From Trichoplax sp. H2 (lineage: Eukaryota > Placozoa > Uniplacotomia > Trichoplacea), in contig NOWV01000020.1 in the NCBI GenBank assembly GCA_003344405.1, positions 744,001-808,000 on the forward strand: 64,000 nt of DNA, written 5' to 3'. Below, in pieces: positions 52,271 to 63,870 of the stretch. How positions within the stretch are numbered: the first letter of the stretch is position 1; every line of letters starts with the position of its first letter. The translations under genes were made by a program, and so were the position numbers. The notes beneath the pieces were generated by a model. That model was not told where the DNA came from, made no database searches, and saw nothing but the letters and a program-made list of their open reading frames with translations.

Positions 52271-53424
52271 ATTGCTGGTGATTAGTCAAATAGTTTAAAC
52301 TAGTTTTTGAACATGGCTGTATATGATACCGGTATCATCTATTTTTAAATTTACAGCAATTATCCATAATTAACTCATTATCTGTAATCTAAAATATCGA
52401 AGCAGTACAAGTACTTTGAATTTTTTTCATTACTCTAACATGAATGATATTTTTAATATCGATCGTAGAAACTATTTACATCGGATTAGTAATATGCATC
52501 ATGAACAATATAGCAGTTTGCAAGGAGCATAATTTTAAGTACTGCAACCTTTAAATAGTGGAACATTTAATTCTGTATAGGAATATAGGCTCTATATTAA
52601 GACTCCAATAATCATAAATGAGTGGATTAGTGGTATCGAGGATATTACATTTAAGGGTTATTTAGCCGAATGCTATTAGTGGATAGTTTAGAGGTGTCAG
52701 CTATAGCTTTAAGTGAGAATACCAGGCGCCCTAGTAAGCTGTAGCGGAGCATTTTCATAAGCTAAAGTTTGGTGTTTGTAAAATCTATACTTCATATGAT
52801 TTAATGATAATAATCTGTTATCCAGGATTGACCTAGCTACATTAAGGCTTAAATTCTAGCTCTAAGTAAGATACTGTAACGTGTAGTATGTAGCTTTGAA
52901 TGCTTAGAAACAAGTACTGTCAAATATCTGTTAACCTATAGTCAAATGTAGGGTGTGGAAGTGCAGTAGCTAACAAAATTGAAAAAAAAATTTATGAAAT
53001 AGGGAGTAAAACCATAATGGCTTATAATTAATTACTTATAACTATCATCTACATTACGTAACAATTTAGGGCAAGGTTAACACCATCACGTGTAGTAGCT
53101 CATGAATTTATTATTATACTGATGAACCTAGATCAAAACACCAAGATCGTTGCGATAGCTATTAGATCGCTCAAATAATTATTCTGTAATAACATAATAC
53201 AAAGATAACTGTCAGCTGTTATGGTTTGAATAATTATTAAGTTAACAAGCTAATTTCCATAATAATATCTACAATAGCAATGGAACTCCTGGAATTGAAA
53301 AACTCCTCAACAACTGCATATCATTAACACACTGTTTAATTTAATTAGATTTTATCTGACAGCATCATTTTCGTGACCGGATTTGCTATATTCTTAATAA
53401 GTTACGTCTCATATAAAGGCTGCC

Positions 53425-56400
53425 ATGCAGATCCTATCGAGCTTTATTAAGATGAAAATCGTTCCTTTACGTTCGTTTCTATTGGCGTATGTCCTGATAT
53501 TCTTTAGCTTTACTACTGGAACAGGATCGGAATTTTGTCCTAACAATTGCAAATGTAGCGATACAGAAATTAAATGCTCTAACTTGATAGCACCTTCATT
53601 TTCTATCCCAACAGGAATAAAATCCTTGTAAGACTATCTTTACCATACTCATACACAAATTTCATGAATTGCTTTAAATTTAGATTGATTTTTCATTTAA
53701 TTCAGGTAGTGTACGTTATGCTTTCTGATATCGCAATCTAAAGCAGCTATTTAAAATGTCAGTAATTACCAAAGCTAATTACACTTTTGAATTCTTGATT
53801 GCGGGTTTTCCGTGATTTTTACTTTCTTCAACGTACTTAGTTACCGCTCGTTATTATCTCTAATTTTATTTTCAGAGATTTACTATAATCAAGTTTTTGC
53901 GATAGTGAAATATCAGTAAACTTGTAGATATTATCAAAGGACATGTATTACAGTATGTTTTACATTTACTAATTTAAATTCATAAGCTTTAATAGGAGTA
54001 TCTATTTAAGGATAATTATTTTATTTATGATTTTACAAGTAAGGCATATCTAAGTCATACGAACTTAACAATACAATTCTGAAGTACTGTAGATGGTAAC
54101 TATTCACTATCTGACTAATAATTAAAGTTCTTACAAGTAATTAATCTTATGAAACAAATTCTAAATCTAATTTAAATTTTACTACGCTTATTTGGTACTT
54201 TACATTCAATTAACTGAATTTCTGAATTTTTGACTGTTGTATAAATTCCAAAGTACTACGATGGAATAAATTTGCTAGCTTATTAGTGATTTAGCTGATA
54301 TGAAAAGCACAAAATTAAGATATAAATGAACTCGTGCATATTTAAAAAATTATAGGTTATTTGAACAAAGGATACCTTGTGACTGTAAGTATTTATTTCC
54401 TCTTCTGTGGGCTGCCAGACTAAAAAATGTAACGGTAGATGGCTACTGTAGTACGCCTTCACGCTTTAGAAACTATCACCTGGATCGTATGTTCGATTAT
54501 TTATTATGTGATAACAACTTAAAAGCAGGTAAGACGCTGTGTTTTTGTAAATTTCAATAACTTTATTCAAATCAAAGACTTTCGACAACACAACGTGTCT
54601 AATACTGTACTCTTTAAGATAATATTGAGCTGATAAAAAGCTTTGTGTACTAATTTTCACTTACTACTTTATTACAATACAGGTTTCAAGCCATCTTCAG
54701 TCTATGAATTTCACCGTAAGTTATGAAATGCAATAAATTCTATCAGGATTCATTAATAACTAGAATCTGCACAACCTTACAATACTATCAAATTAATATA
54801 AATGTTATCGCAGCCAATGAAGCATCTTTAAGGATAAAATAGTAAAGTACACGATCCAATATAATGAATAATAACAGTCGCTCACGAAAAGTGCCGATTT
54901 GACATTAGCTGGTATACAGTGTTTTTAGTCCTAACTATGTTCCATTATTTCTAAAAAATTTCGTAAATATCTTTAAAGTATTGGTGATATATTAATAATG
55001 TTCTATAGTAAGAAATAATAGTATTTCTATCATTCTTCATGGATTACTGTCCTGCTAATGACACAGAACACAGCACCAATCTTATAAATGTACTTTATTT
55101 ACATTTCATATCTTAGTTAAACCGAAGCATTCTGCAGTTTGTTCTTTCGATAATGGCTTGTGCGGCTGGCAACAACTAGCTAATATCGATTTCTTCGACT
55201 GGAAATATCATCATAGTGTTGGCTCTCAATCAGTGAATGCATACCAAGAAGGAATTGGTAATAAATCGTAAAAAATAGAATAACTGTCAGGATTGTTTCA
55301 ACCTGTTACAGTTAGGTAGCGGATATCAAAATAACGTCAACTTCAATCTTTTGAGATACTTTGATTTGACGGTTTACAATACATAGCTATGATTAAGACT
55401 AAGTTTGATTATATACTTATTACAAATCGAAATTCGCAACATGGAAAAAATGAAAAATATTTAAAGAAAACCAAAAATTACGAGTCTACTGTCATTTTTA
55501 TCCTCTCTTGATACCTGCTCACAGTACGACTTTAAGAACTGATGACAACCATCGTCTGAAGAAACTGTCACCACTAGTATCTTAATTACACGAAAAATTA
55601 ACGCAAATATTATTGAAAAATCCATCAATTTATACTTTAATCTACATAAGTAGTGAAAAAATTCATATTACTTAGATAATGTTAGGAAACTATGTGTATT
55701 TATCTATAAAAATATATTAGACGTCATTGATAAATTGTTGCCAATACATTCCTGGATAAGCTATCTTATGAAAACTATGCTATAGCATCTATAAAAAAGC
55801 TACTCCGTAATACTATCACCTATTATTTATCGCTGTCACAAAACAGCTTTGCAACAAGATAACGCAATATACGATCAATAAGTCAATTCCTCGAACCACG
55901 TATCAAGGAACGATATCTGCACTATCACAAACACTTTTGCTCTGCTAGCAGACTACACAAAGACTTAAACGCCTCGTATTTTACGTTAAACACTAAGTTG
56001 GACAATTCTTCTTTATTTCACGATATACTGCATTTATATACTATTCCTCAATAGTTCATGAGTCATAGTTAATANNNNNNNNNNNNNNNNNNNNAGTGAA
56101 AAAATTCATATTACTTAGATAATGTTAGGAAACTATGTGTATTTATCTATAAAAATATATTAGATGTCATTGATAAATTGTTGCCAATGCATTCCTGGAT
56201 AAGCTATCTTATGAAAACTATGCTATAGCAGCTATAAAAAAGCTACTCCGTAATACTATCACCTATTATTTATCGCACTTTCCTTAATTTAGAGGATAGT
56301 TAAGATAAGGTTGCATTAATGCTTCAGAAATATAAGTTCCTCGACAATGATAGTTCTTCTGAATATGTACGAAATATAGCAATTAGCTGTAGTAACTTGG

Positions 56401-59400
56401 AATAAGATATTAGCTGTATCTGCGCGTGANNNNNNNNNNNNNNNNNNNNCCCTATTATAACTATTATAATTTCAGTATGTGTATAAGTGTCACTGTCATA
56501 AAAAGTCAGTGCTATATTAAAATACAGTATATCCAAATTAGAAGTTAACTAAATAAGGATAGTCTAACAGAATTATCCTAACATAGTTATTTCTACTGTA
56601 ATACAGTATTTAACACTGTAACAATCGCACTTTCCTTAATTTAGAGGATAGTTAAGATAAGGTTGCATTAATGCTTCTGAAATATAAGTTCCTCGACAAT
56701 GATACTTCTTCTGAATATGTACGAAATATAGCAATTAGCTGTAGTAACTTGGAATAAGATATTAGCTGTATCTGCGCGTGATCAGAGTTGACTATGTGAA
56801 CATAAGTTAACTGTAAATGAACCTTGGAATGAATTTATTAAGCTAATCAACTATCGTATGTATCTGTCATTGGTATAACCTAGGAATGTCTAACGCATGC
56901 TTAATTTTTTTAATTATTTGTGATTGTAGGAAAAGAGAGTAATAATTATATATATATTGAAGCATTTAACAAAAAGCCCGGGGAATATGCCGACATCATC
57001 AGTATACCATTGTTGTTAGCTCACGGAGTTTCTACTGTTACGGTAAGTAAAATAAATAATTTTCTAACACCGGTACCTGTTTCTGAACCTTTTGAAACTT
57101 TGAGCACGCTTAAATAACTATTAGTAATTCTGTTCAATTATACTTTTATAACAAGAATAAAAAATTATTTCAATTCTTAACTTTAGCCGCAATGAAAGGT
57201 ATAAAATATGCTTTCAAGTTTATTAAAATCTCTTACATGCACAGGTCACCTTTTCCTACCGCATCTTTGGCACAGATAATTTGCAAAGGATATATGTATA
57301 CGCAATTTATCCGAGATTTAGCTCGGATATGACTCTTATTGGTACAGTACAGTCGCCAACTGAACGAAGCTGGATGGAATATTCAGTTAGCTTTCATCCG
57401 GAATTTAATAATTATCAGGTATGATATTGGAATGGTTATGTTTCGGAAGAGGTACTAACTTAAAAAAAATTACTTTTCTGAGTTACTACCATTATACGAT
57501 ACTATTAGAGTAGTTTGTGTAAAAGATATTATAATTGTCTTATGCGAAAATAATATAGTAAAACTAACAGCTTTCTTAATTGCTATAATCTCTGCTTTAG
57601 AATCTTATCGCATAATTATATTTTACTCTAAAACAAAAACTAATATAATCTTTACACAGATATTGATTCGAGGTGCCGTGAAAACAAATAATGCTAGTAC
57701 TATCCAGATTGATAGCATTGCAATTATTCCACAAGGTAGTTAAGATCTTGCTTTAAATTTTCAAATTGCTTATTTAAATTGACAAGCTGATGAATGGTTA
57801 CCTCGTGTTTTAAATTTTGAATCATCAACGTTTACACTAGATTATTACAGTAAAGTTTTCTAGGCTTTCATTTTATACATTTGACCTATTGATTGCTTTT
57901 ATAATCGAAAAATCAAGAAATCAATTGTTATACTGGAAATGGTCAGTATTATCGAGGCCAAAATCACCAAACTATAGACGGCTATGAGTGCAAGGATTGG
58001 CAATCTCAACGGTCAATTCCCCATGTTTCTGCCATGAAACGTAGCAAAGATGATCTCACCTCAAATTACTGTCGAAATCCTGGCAGTTATAGGTCGAGAC
58101 CATGGTGCTATACAACTAACCCGAATGCACAGTGGCATTATTGCAATATTCCAAAATGCGTTGAAAGTGTAAATAACTCTTACACTTATGCATTAGGAAG
58201 TATGTTCGATTAAGAGTCATGCTAACGTTATTAATGTAATCACGTGTACTAACATTTGGTTTGATATTATCGCATTAGATAAATATCCGGTTCAGATAGT
58301 AAATAAAGACGAGAAATCTGCTAATTCCGGTCTTCTAATGCTGTTTGCTAACGGGCAGTGGGGAACTGTTTGTGGTGATAGGTTATCGGTACATGCTGCA
58401 TCTGCTATATGCAAACAAACTAATAAGGGCAACTATGGATATATAACAAGTAATTTCAGTAACAGAACATGCAATATGGAAATATTGATTGATTCTTATT
58501 AATTGAAATTCTATTTATCGAAATTTAAGTTGCTACTCTTTCAAATTATTAAATTCTAATAGGAGGCAGCTTTACCGGCAAGGACAAGGTACTAGTGCGT
58601 GGATCCGATATTAAATGTAATCCAAATGCGACAGGATTGCAAGATTGCACAGTGTATGCAAATCCTTCTACTCAACAGTGCAGCCATAACAAAGATATAT
58701 GGATAACTTGTTCTAGGGATCAAAACTCTAGAACTGGTGGTTTTGGGGGTTAGTAAATATATTTGTAAATACATTTCCCTCTGAATGTTTACGCTCATAT
58801 AATTGTAAAGTCCTTCTCGGTCTGAAGTTCAAAACTTGTCCGCGTATTTGCTTTATAGTTGAATTAGTTGACTCATCGAGTCCTAGTCAAGGTGAAATAA
58901 GAGTGATCAGAAACAACGTTGCAATCCCAGTTTGTTACTCAAATTTAAGCATAGTAGAAGCCGATGTAATATGTCGTCAATTAGGATACACTACTGCTGG
59001 TGGCATACAAAGTAAGTTAATAATTTAAATTTTACCACCTGTGACCATATTTAATCAAACTTTCTAAGAGTTTCTAGACATATAAACAATCTATTTCGAG
59101 TACTAATATCAGCTAGAAGATTATATTAAGAAATCTGATACATCATCATTCCTATTTAATTTAGCATATCATCCTATTTTGGATGCAACGGTCTGGGTTA
59201 CTTATTTTAAGTGCAAGGGCTACGAATCATCCATTAACGACTGCGTAATAGAGGTGACAGACTTAAATCGGCATTGTTCGTTAAGTAGTAGAAGGACGTT
59301 CGTACGGTGCCATGGAGGCCAGCCATTCAACGGTTTGTAGAACGTTGAATGATTCCATTCTAATACTATTGATTACTGTGAAAGTTTTTGTGCCGCAGTT

Positions 59401-61473
59401 GATATGACCCTTCTATATATTGCTGCTATAGATGTTAATCCAACTACATGTAATTTCCGATTTGATTTCTGCGGTTGGAAAAACACAGCTCAAATAAAAT
59501 GGCTTTATGCCACAGAATACTCGTACAAATCAGGTCGTTTTGAACCTCTTCCAAATCTTAGCGGTAAATTATTAATCACTTCTGTATTAATTCTTCTCCA
59601 TTCGCTCTTAATCGCTGATGAGAAATGGTATTATTTTGATTTCATGGACGCTTATCTCGTCACTTATCTTTGTACTTAGAATTTTTTTTCCAAGCATACA
59701 TTTACGCCTATTTTCCATCCTTAACCACCGGAAGAGCAATACTTTCAAGTCCTGCATTCAAAGCATATGGCCGTTATGCAGCCTCTGTAAGAGAGTAACC
59801 AGACCAAAGTTACAGTGATAAACTCATAGCTAATAATTTAATTTCCTAGGAGTTACTTGTACGATCAAATTAGGGTGTTATAAATCAATCGCACACTCTT
59901 TCATAGGTATATTTTAGATATTTAACACATAATTTCAAAGGACGATTTTACGTGCGCTATCGAACGCAAGATACAACTGAAACATTATTTCTATTCAACG
60001 GACAAAATTTCCCAACTAATACTATAGCACCAACTGCACGGAATACCTCAAATTCTAGTGCTGATCCGACGACTGTAAGTATTCTGTCATCACATAATAA
60101 AATTTGCTAGGTAACGAATATCGTAAGGGATTTTATGATTACTGAGAGTAAAGTTAATTAAATCCCTGTTACAATGTTTCTCAAAATTTTTGATACACAT
60201 TCCTAAACGTAACATGGATTTAGTCATCTTAAAATTGAAATTCTAAATTCGCATAGCAAACCAAGGAAAAAAATTTAGCAGCTTTCTAGACTATTTAACC
60301 CGTATTACTTTAGGCACATATATTTGATTTATCTGTAAAAGAAATGTTATAAAATTATATTTGCTTCGGTTCTTTTCAACAATGATGTCATCGGACTGTA
60401 GTCCCTGTTTACATTTTCTACAGTATGTAAGATAATCGCTTCAAACAAAGACTTTTAAATACTAGCATATAACCAACAATATGCGAGTACGATGCCATCA
60501 GCGATATTGTTAAATTTTAAAGTCGCTATTAATAGTATATGATAAAATGTATGAGTTTATTTATATCAAACATCGACAAAATTGCCTTTACTCCATAGAT
60601 AAGTCGATGACTGTAAATTTTATAAATTTTATACGATAAAATATGTACGAGTATATTGGTAGACCTGTAGCTTGCTATCGTTGATCTATACTATTTCATG
60701 ATACATGTTTAGCCTCCACAAGCCCTTTATAAATGGATTAACATAACAACGATCTCAATTCCCGTTATAAATTTTAAGGTAAGTACCTAGCAGCTGTTAT
60801 ATTAACAAATCATAATGGCATATCAATTGTAAATCAAACAGTTTACTGTAAACTATGTTGGTAAGTATAAATTTTAATTTGTAAATTTTACTATTTAAGT
60901 GGAAATTTAAAATAGCTTACATGCCCGTCAACGTATGAAACTTAGCTCGTCTTAGCATATTTATTTGACTCATTTAGATAATTATGGTTACATATCTCTA
61001 ACTCTAGAATTTTTTTTAAATGAAATCCTAGATTGAATTTGAGGTGCAGTTGAACTCTCCTGATATTCACGTCAGTGAAGTAGTTGCAATTTCCTCCTTT
61101 GAAGTTCAGGGCGTTGCTGCTTATGTCAGTAAGTGTGATCTACAAAAACTTTATCTAAAACAAAATTTATACTAGCTAATCTTTTCGTTCTTCATGTTGA
61201 ATTTTCCTGCTATTCTTTAAAGACGATTACTGTTCTAAATCTATTATATCTTTCAAATTCTCACGTGCAGAGCCTGGTCTGATAAGTCTAGTTGGTGTTG
61301 GTTTTGCTGGCGGAGCAATCATGTTATCTCTTATTAGTATTGTGACATACTTAATCTGCAAAGCAAAGCATAATCGATTAAACAGATATGTCGTTTATGC
61401 GCGTTTTCCAATAAAGACAGTGACTAAAGATGGCCATACACAAGAAGCAGCAAATGCCTTCAGAGATGAATAA
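53425..61473 (+). CDS. R4: single-pass receptor LRRNT-LRRCT-MAM-kringle-SRCR-SRCR-MAM-TM, 834 aa
   Basis: Exons: 53425-53627, 54356-54528, 54683-54715, 55117-55257, 56930-57042, 57245-57418, 57660-57735, 57918-58199, 58279-58449, 58563-58748, 58859-59011, 59165-59332, 59432-59563, 59941-60074, 60713-60778, 61032-61128, 61271-61473. They sum to 2505 nt with every phase joining. Domains: signal peptide; LRRNT CPNNCKCSDTEIKC; LRRCT CDCKYLFPLLW (68-125); MAM 137-304 (CSFDNGLCGW); kringle 305-398 (CYTGNG, NYCRNPG, RPWCYTT, CNIPKC); SRCR 399-517 (WGTVCGD) and 518-624 (VICRQLGY, CKGYESSINDC); MAM 625-767 (CNFRFDFCGW, with a short third exon); TM LISLVGVGFAGGAIMLSLISIV; Lys/Arg-rich tail ending FRDE. 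No LRR lies between the caps. An AATAAA lies at 61,880. Plasma-membrane receptor or adhesion protein by architecture; ligand unknown. Intron 4 holds a polymorphic LTR. Confidence 0.9.
54356..54528 (+). CDS. R4 LRRCT-cap exon
   Basis: A 173-bp exon entered in phase 2 and left in phase 1, encoding IPCDCKYLF...LLWAAR...YCSTP...LLC, the four-Cys plus Trp pattern of LRR C-terminal caps. The R1 counterpart (3515-3687) is also 173 bp with the same phases, and R2's (19493-19662) is 170 bp. It follows the LRRNT exon directly, with no LRR exon recognised in the 730-bp intron before it. Confidence 0.88.
55834..56623 (-). mobile_element. Solo LTR, family 1, split by two gaps, in R4 intron 4
   Basis: The 5' part in window coordinates (55,834-56,074, TGTCACAAAACAGC...) and the other end (56,450-56,623, ...AACACTGTAACA) are inverted matches to 27,218-27,846. 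Flanks are ATCGC at 55,829-55,833 and 56,624-56,628, a perfect 5-bp target duplication. The stretch 56,095-56,429 between the two N runs is the same locus without the element (ATCGC once, 56,272-56,276). So the LTR is present on one haplotype only. About 214 bp of its middle is lost in the gaps. Confidence 0.88.
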
Positions 61474-62904
61474 ATTGTGTAAACTAATTAGTTGGAAAAA
61501 ATTTCAAAACATATAGATGATTTTGTAATTTTTGCAGTTAAGTATAACTAGCTGTGTAAATGTCAGCTAAAGTATTCATCAATGCGATTTATTTGTTGCA
61601 GTAAGAAACCTGTAAAATAAGTTGTACAATATGTAGACATTTTGTCAATTAAAACTTCTGCTTACTCGTATGAAAGAGTACAGCCTTAGCAGACGTTTAT
61701 TTTCTTCATTAGTCATAATTAATAGTATTAGTCATTTCTAAATTTTAGAAAATAGAGAGTCGTTTAGCTCTCATTACTTAATCTAGAGATTATACAGTTA
61801 TATTGCTATAATACAGCTCTTATTTTGATCGATAACAATTCACACGGATGCTTCCAATAGTTCTTTCGTACAAAGCAACAATAAATTGAGGTTTCGAAAT
61901 AGTACGAATACAACGAACTTAATCCTGGTTCTAGATAACATATTATTCGAACATTATATTCTTAATCGTAAATATGTAATCTACATACATGAACAGACAA
62001 ACGAAGAGTAGGTTAAGTAACAATATCTCAAAGATTTTATGGAATCATTTAAACCCTTAAAGTGTCATTTACTGAATTCGGGGTCGCTATTCATTCGTGC
62101 AGGATCGAAATTAAAAAGTTTCGGTACTAATAGTAATCAAGGTACCGGATAAGCAATAAATTTCCTTAGGCTTAGTAATTATGATCTGTCAATATATGAT
62201 ACATGTATATTTTATTAAAGATTTGAAGATATGCCGTGCTTATTTCCCATTTCAACTCTAGGATATAAGATTCTTCTGATATTATCGCAGCTCTACTGTA
62301 AGCAACGCAAATACTCAAAATTTTCATTCTTACAAAAAATACGAATACTTACTATTCGCAGTGCAGGATGTGATAATTTTATTATACCGGTATTACGTAA
62401 AGCTAATATAGTTGCCAATCATGCAGTCGTTGTAACAATGTACTACTGAGTAGCTGGTTAGCTGTGCCATAAGAGCAACAAACTATAAATGATTTATGAA
62501 AGGTAGGAGTGTATAAGGTTAAAAATACTTAACAAACCTGAAGCAAGTGATGTTTGATTTATCTGAAATTTGCAATCAAAGAAAGCTGACAGGGAAATTT
62601 AAACCAAATTGATGCATAAAAGCTCTAATTTACTATCTGGAATATTCTTATTTCAAGAACAGTCAAGCACATTTGGAACGTAAAAGACAATAACATGGCT
62701 ACTGTTATTTCTTATGGATTTCTCAGACAATTGATAATCGTATCGTATCAGGATTGTATGATCCAGGCTTTGACAACTATTGCTGATTATATTACATAAT
62801 TATTTATAAAATTCAACCAAGTATACGCTTTTTAAGTAATATTTTGAATTAAAATCGGTTTTCACCTTAATAAAAATGAGTTAAAAATTAAGATAATTAA
62901 TTAG

Positions 62905-63870
62905 ATATCATGAATGTCTAGTAATCCATTATACAAGTATATTGAGAATGTAAATTGGCGAACAAATATGACTAGTGCATAATATGCAATTATAGTTTTT
63001 TATTCTTCAATTGTATACTTACTAGGTATGAAAACTTTCTAACAGTTTTGGACCACAAAATACACTGTACATAAATATCTTGTTGTCCGTTTTTACGAGT
63101 GTACTGAAAAAGTAAATTGACTAACGTGCATGACTAGTGCATATGTGATAAAGTGATCTTCAAAACAATAAATCAAGAGCTACAGTTTCTTGCAAATTTC
63201 ACTTTATTACAGAAGTTAGGTTCGTCTAACTACCATGGACTATCTGACTATCTGACAATCTACTTATTACAGCAAGATTCACGATTTATATACGATTAGT
63301 TACAGAATGCTTTTACTGTAACAAATCTTATCTTGCCTATTAAGTCGCAAGATCAGATCTAAATTTACTATCTCGTAATCTATTCATAATTCGCGCGTCT
63401 ATTTAAAGCATTACAATACAATACTTACAGTACTAACATACTTAGCGCAAATCTATTTACTGTACTGTATATCTCAGATCTTTATATGAACATCTTAATA
63501 GATTCGCTACAATACGTACTGTAAACATCTTCTACAAATAGACTCTTACTCAATCTTACACTCTAGCTTACAAGTTAAGTTATTCTCGTACAGTCTTATA
63601 ATAGTAATCTAAGCTATATTTGGGGCTGCACTACAGCATAATACGCGAGCATAGTTTTTTAGTCTTCAATTTTATTAGGTATGAAAACTTTCTAACAGTT
63701 TCGAACTACAAGGTACACTATCCACGAATATCTAGTAGTCCATTATATGAATACATTTAGAAATAAAATTATTTGAAGAACTGGACTAATGCATGATAAA
63801 CGACTATAGTTTTCATTCTATAATTGGACGCTTAGTAAGCATTAAGCTTTTCTGACAGTTTTCCAAGAGA
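62905..63870. repeat. Imperfect tandem repeat, unit about 155-170 bp, about three copies
   Basis: Copy 1 is 62,905-63,074. Copy 2 starts at 63,075 and resumes at 63,641 after an insertion. Copy 3 starts at 63,728. Shared blocks include TAGTAATCCATTATA / TAGTAGTCCATTATA, GACTAGTGCATAA, and TAGGTATGAAAACTTTCTAACAG / TTTTCTGACAGTTT. The copies are diverged, so this is an old satellite-like array. Confidence 0.75.
63144..63635. mobile_element. Solo LTR-like element inserted in a tandem-repeat copy
   Basis: A 492-bp segment running from TGTGATAAAG to GCTGCACTACA interrupts the second repeat copy. It is flanked by a perfect 5-bp duplication GCATA (63139-63143 and 63636-63640). The uninterrupted copies read GTGCATAAT across the site. 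TG...CA ends and a 5-bp target duplication fit an LTR, but sense strand and family are unclear. Confidence 0.75.

Larger units (their letters stand above)
47846..53424. other. Region between R3 and R4
   Basis: It contains the R3 3' UTR (AATAAA at 48,029), an orphan TM exon at 50,983-51,164, and a gap at 51,633-51,652 with allelic duplication. Open frames at 48,562-48,744 (plus) and 48,981-49,208 (minus) show no family and are probably chance. Nothing definite is seen between 52.3 and 53.4 kb apart from the expected R4 promoter. Confidence 0.55.
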
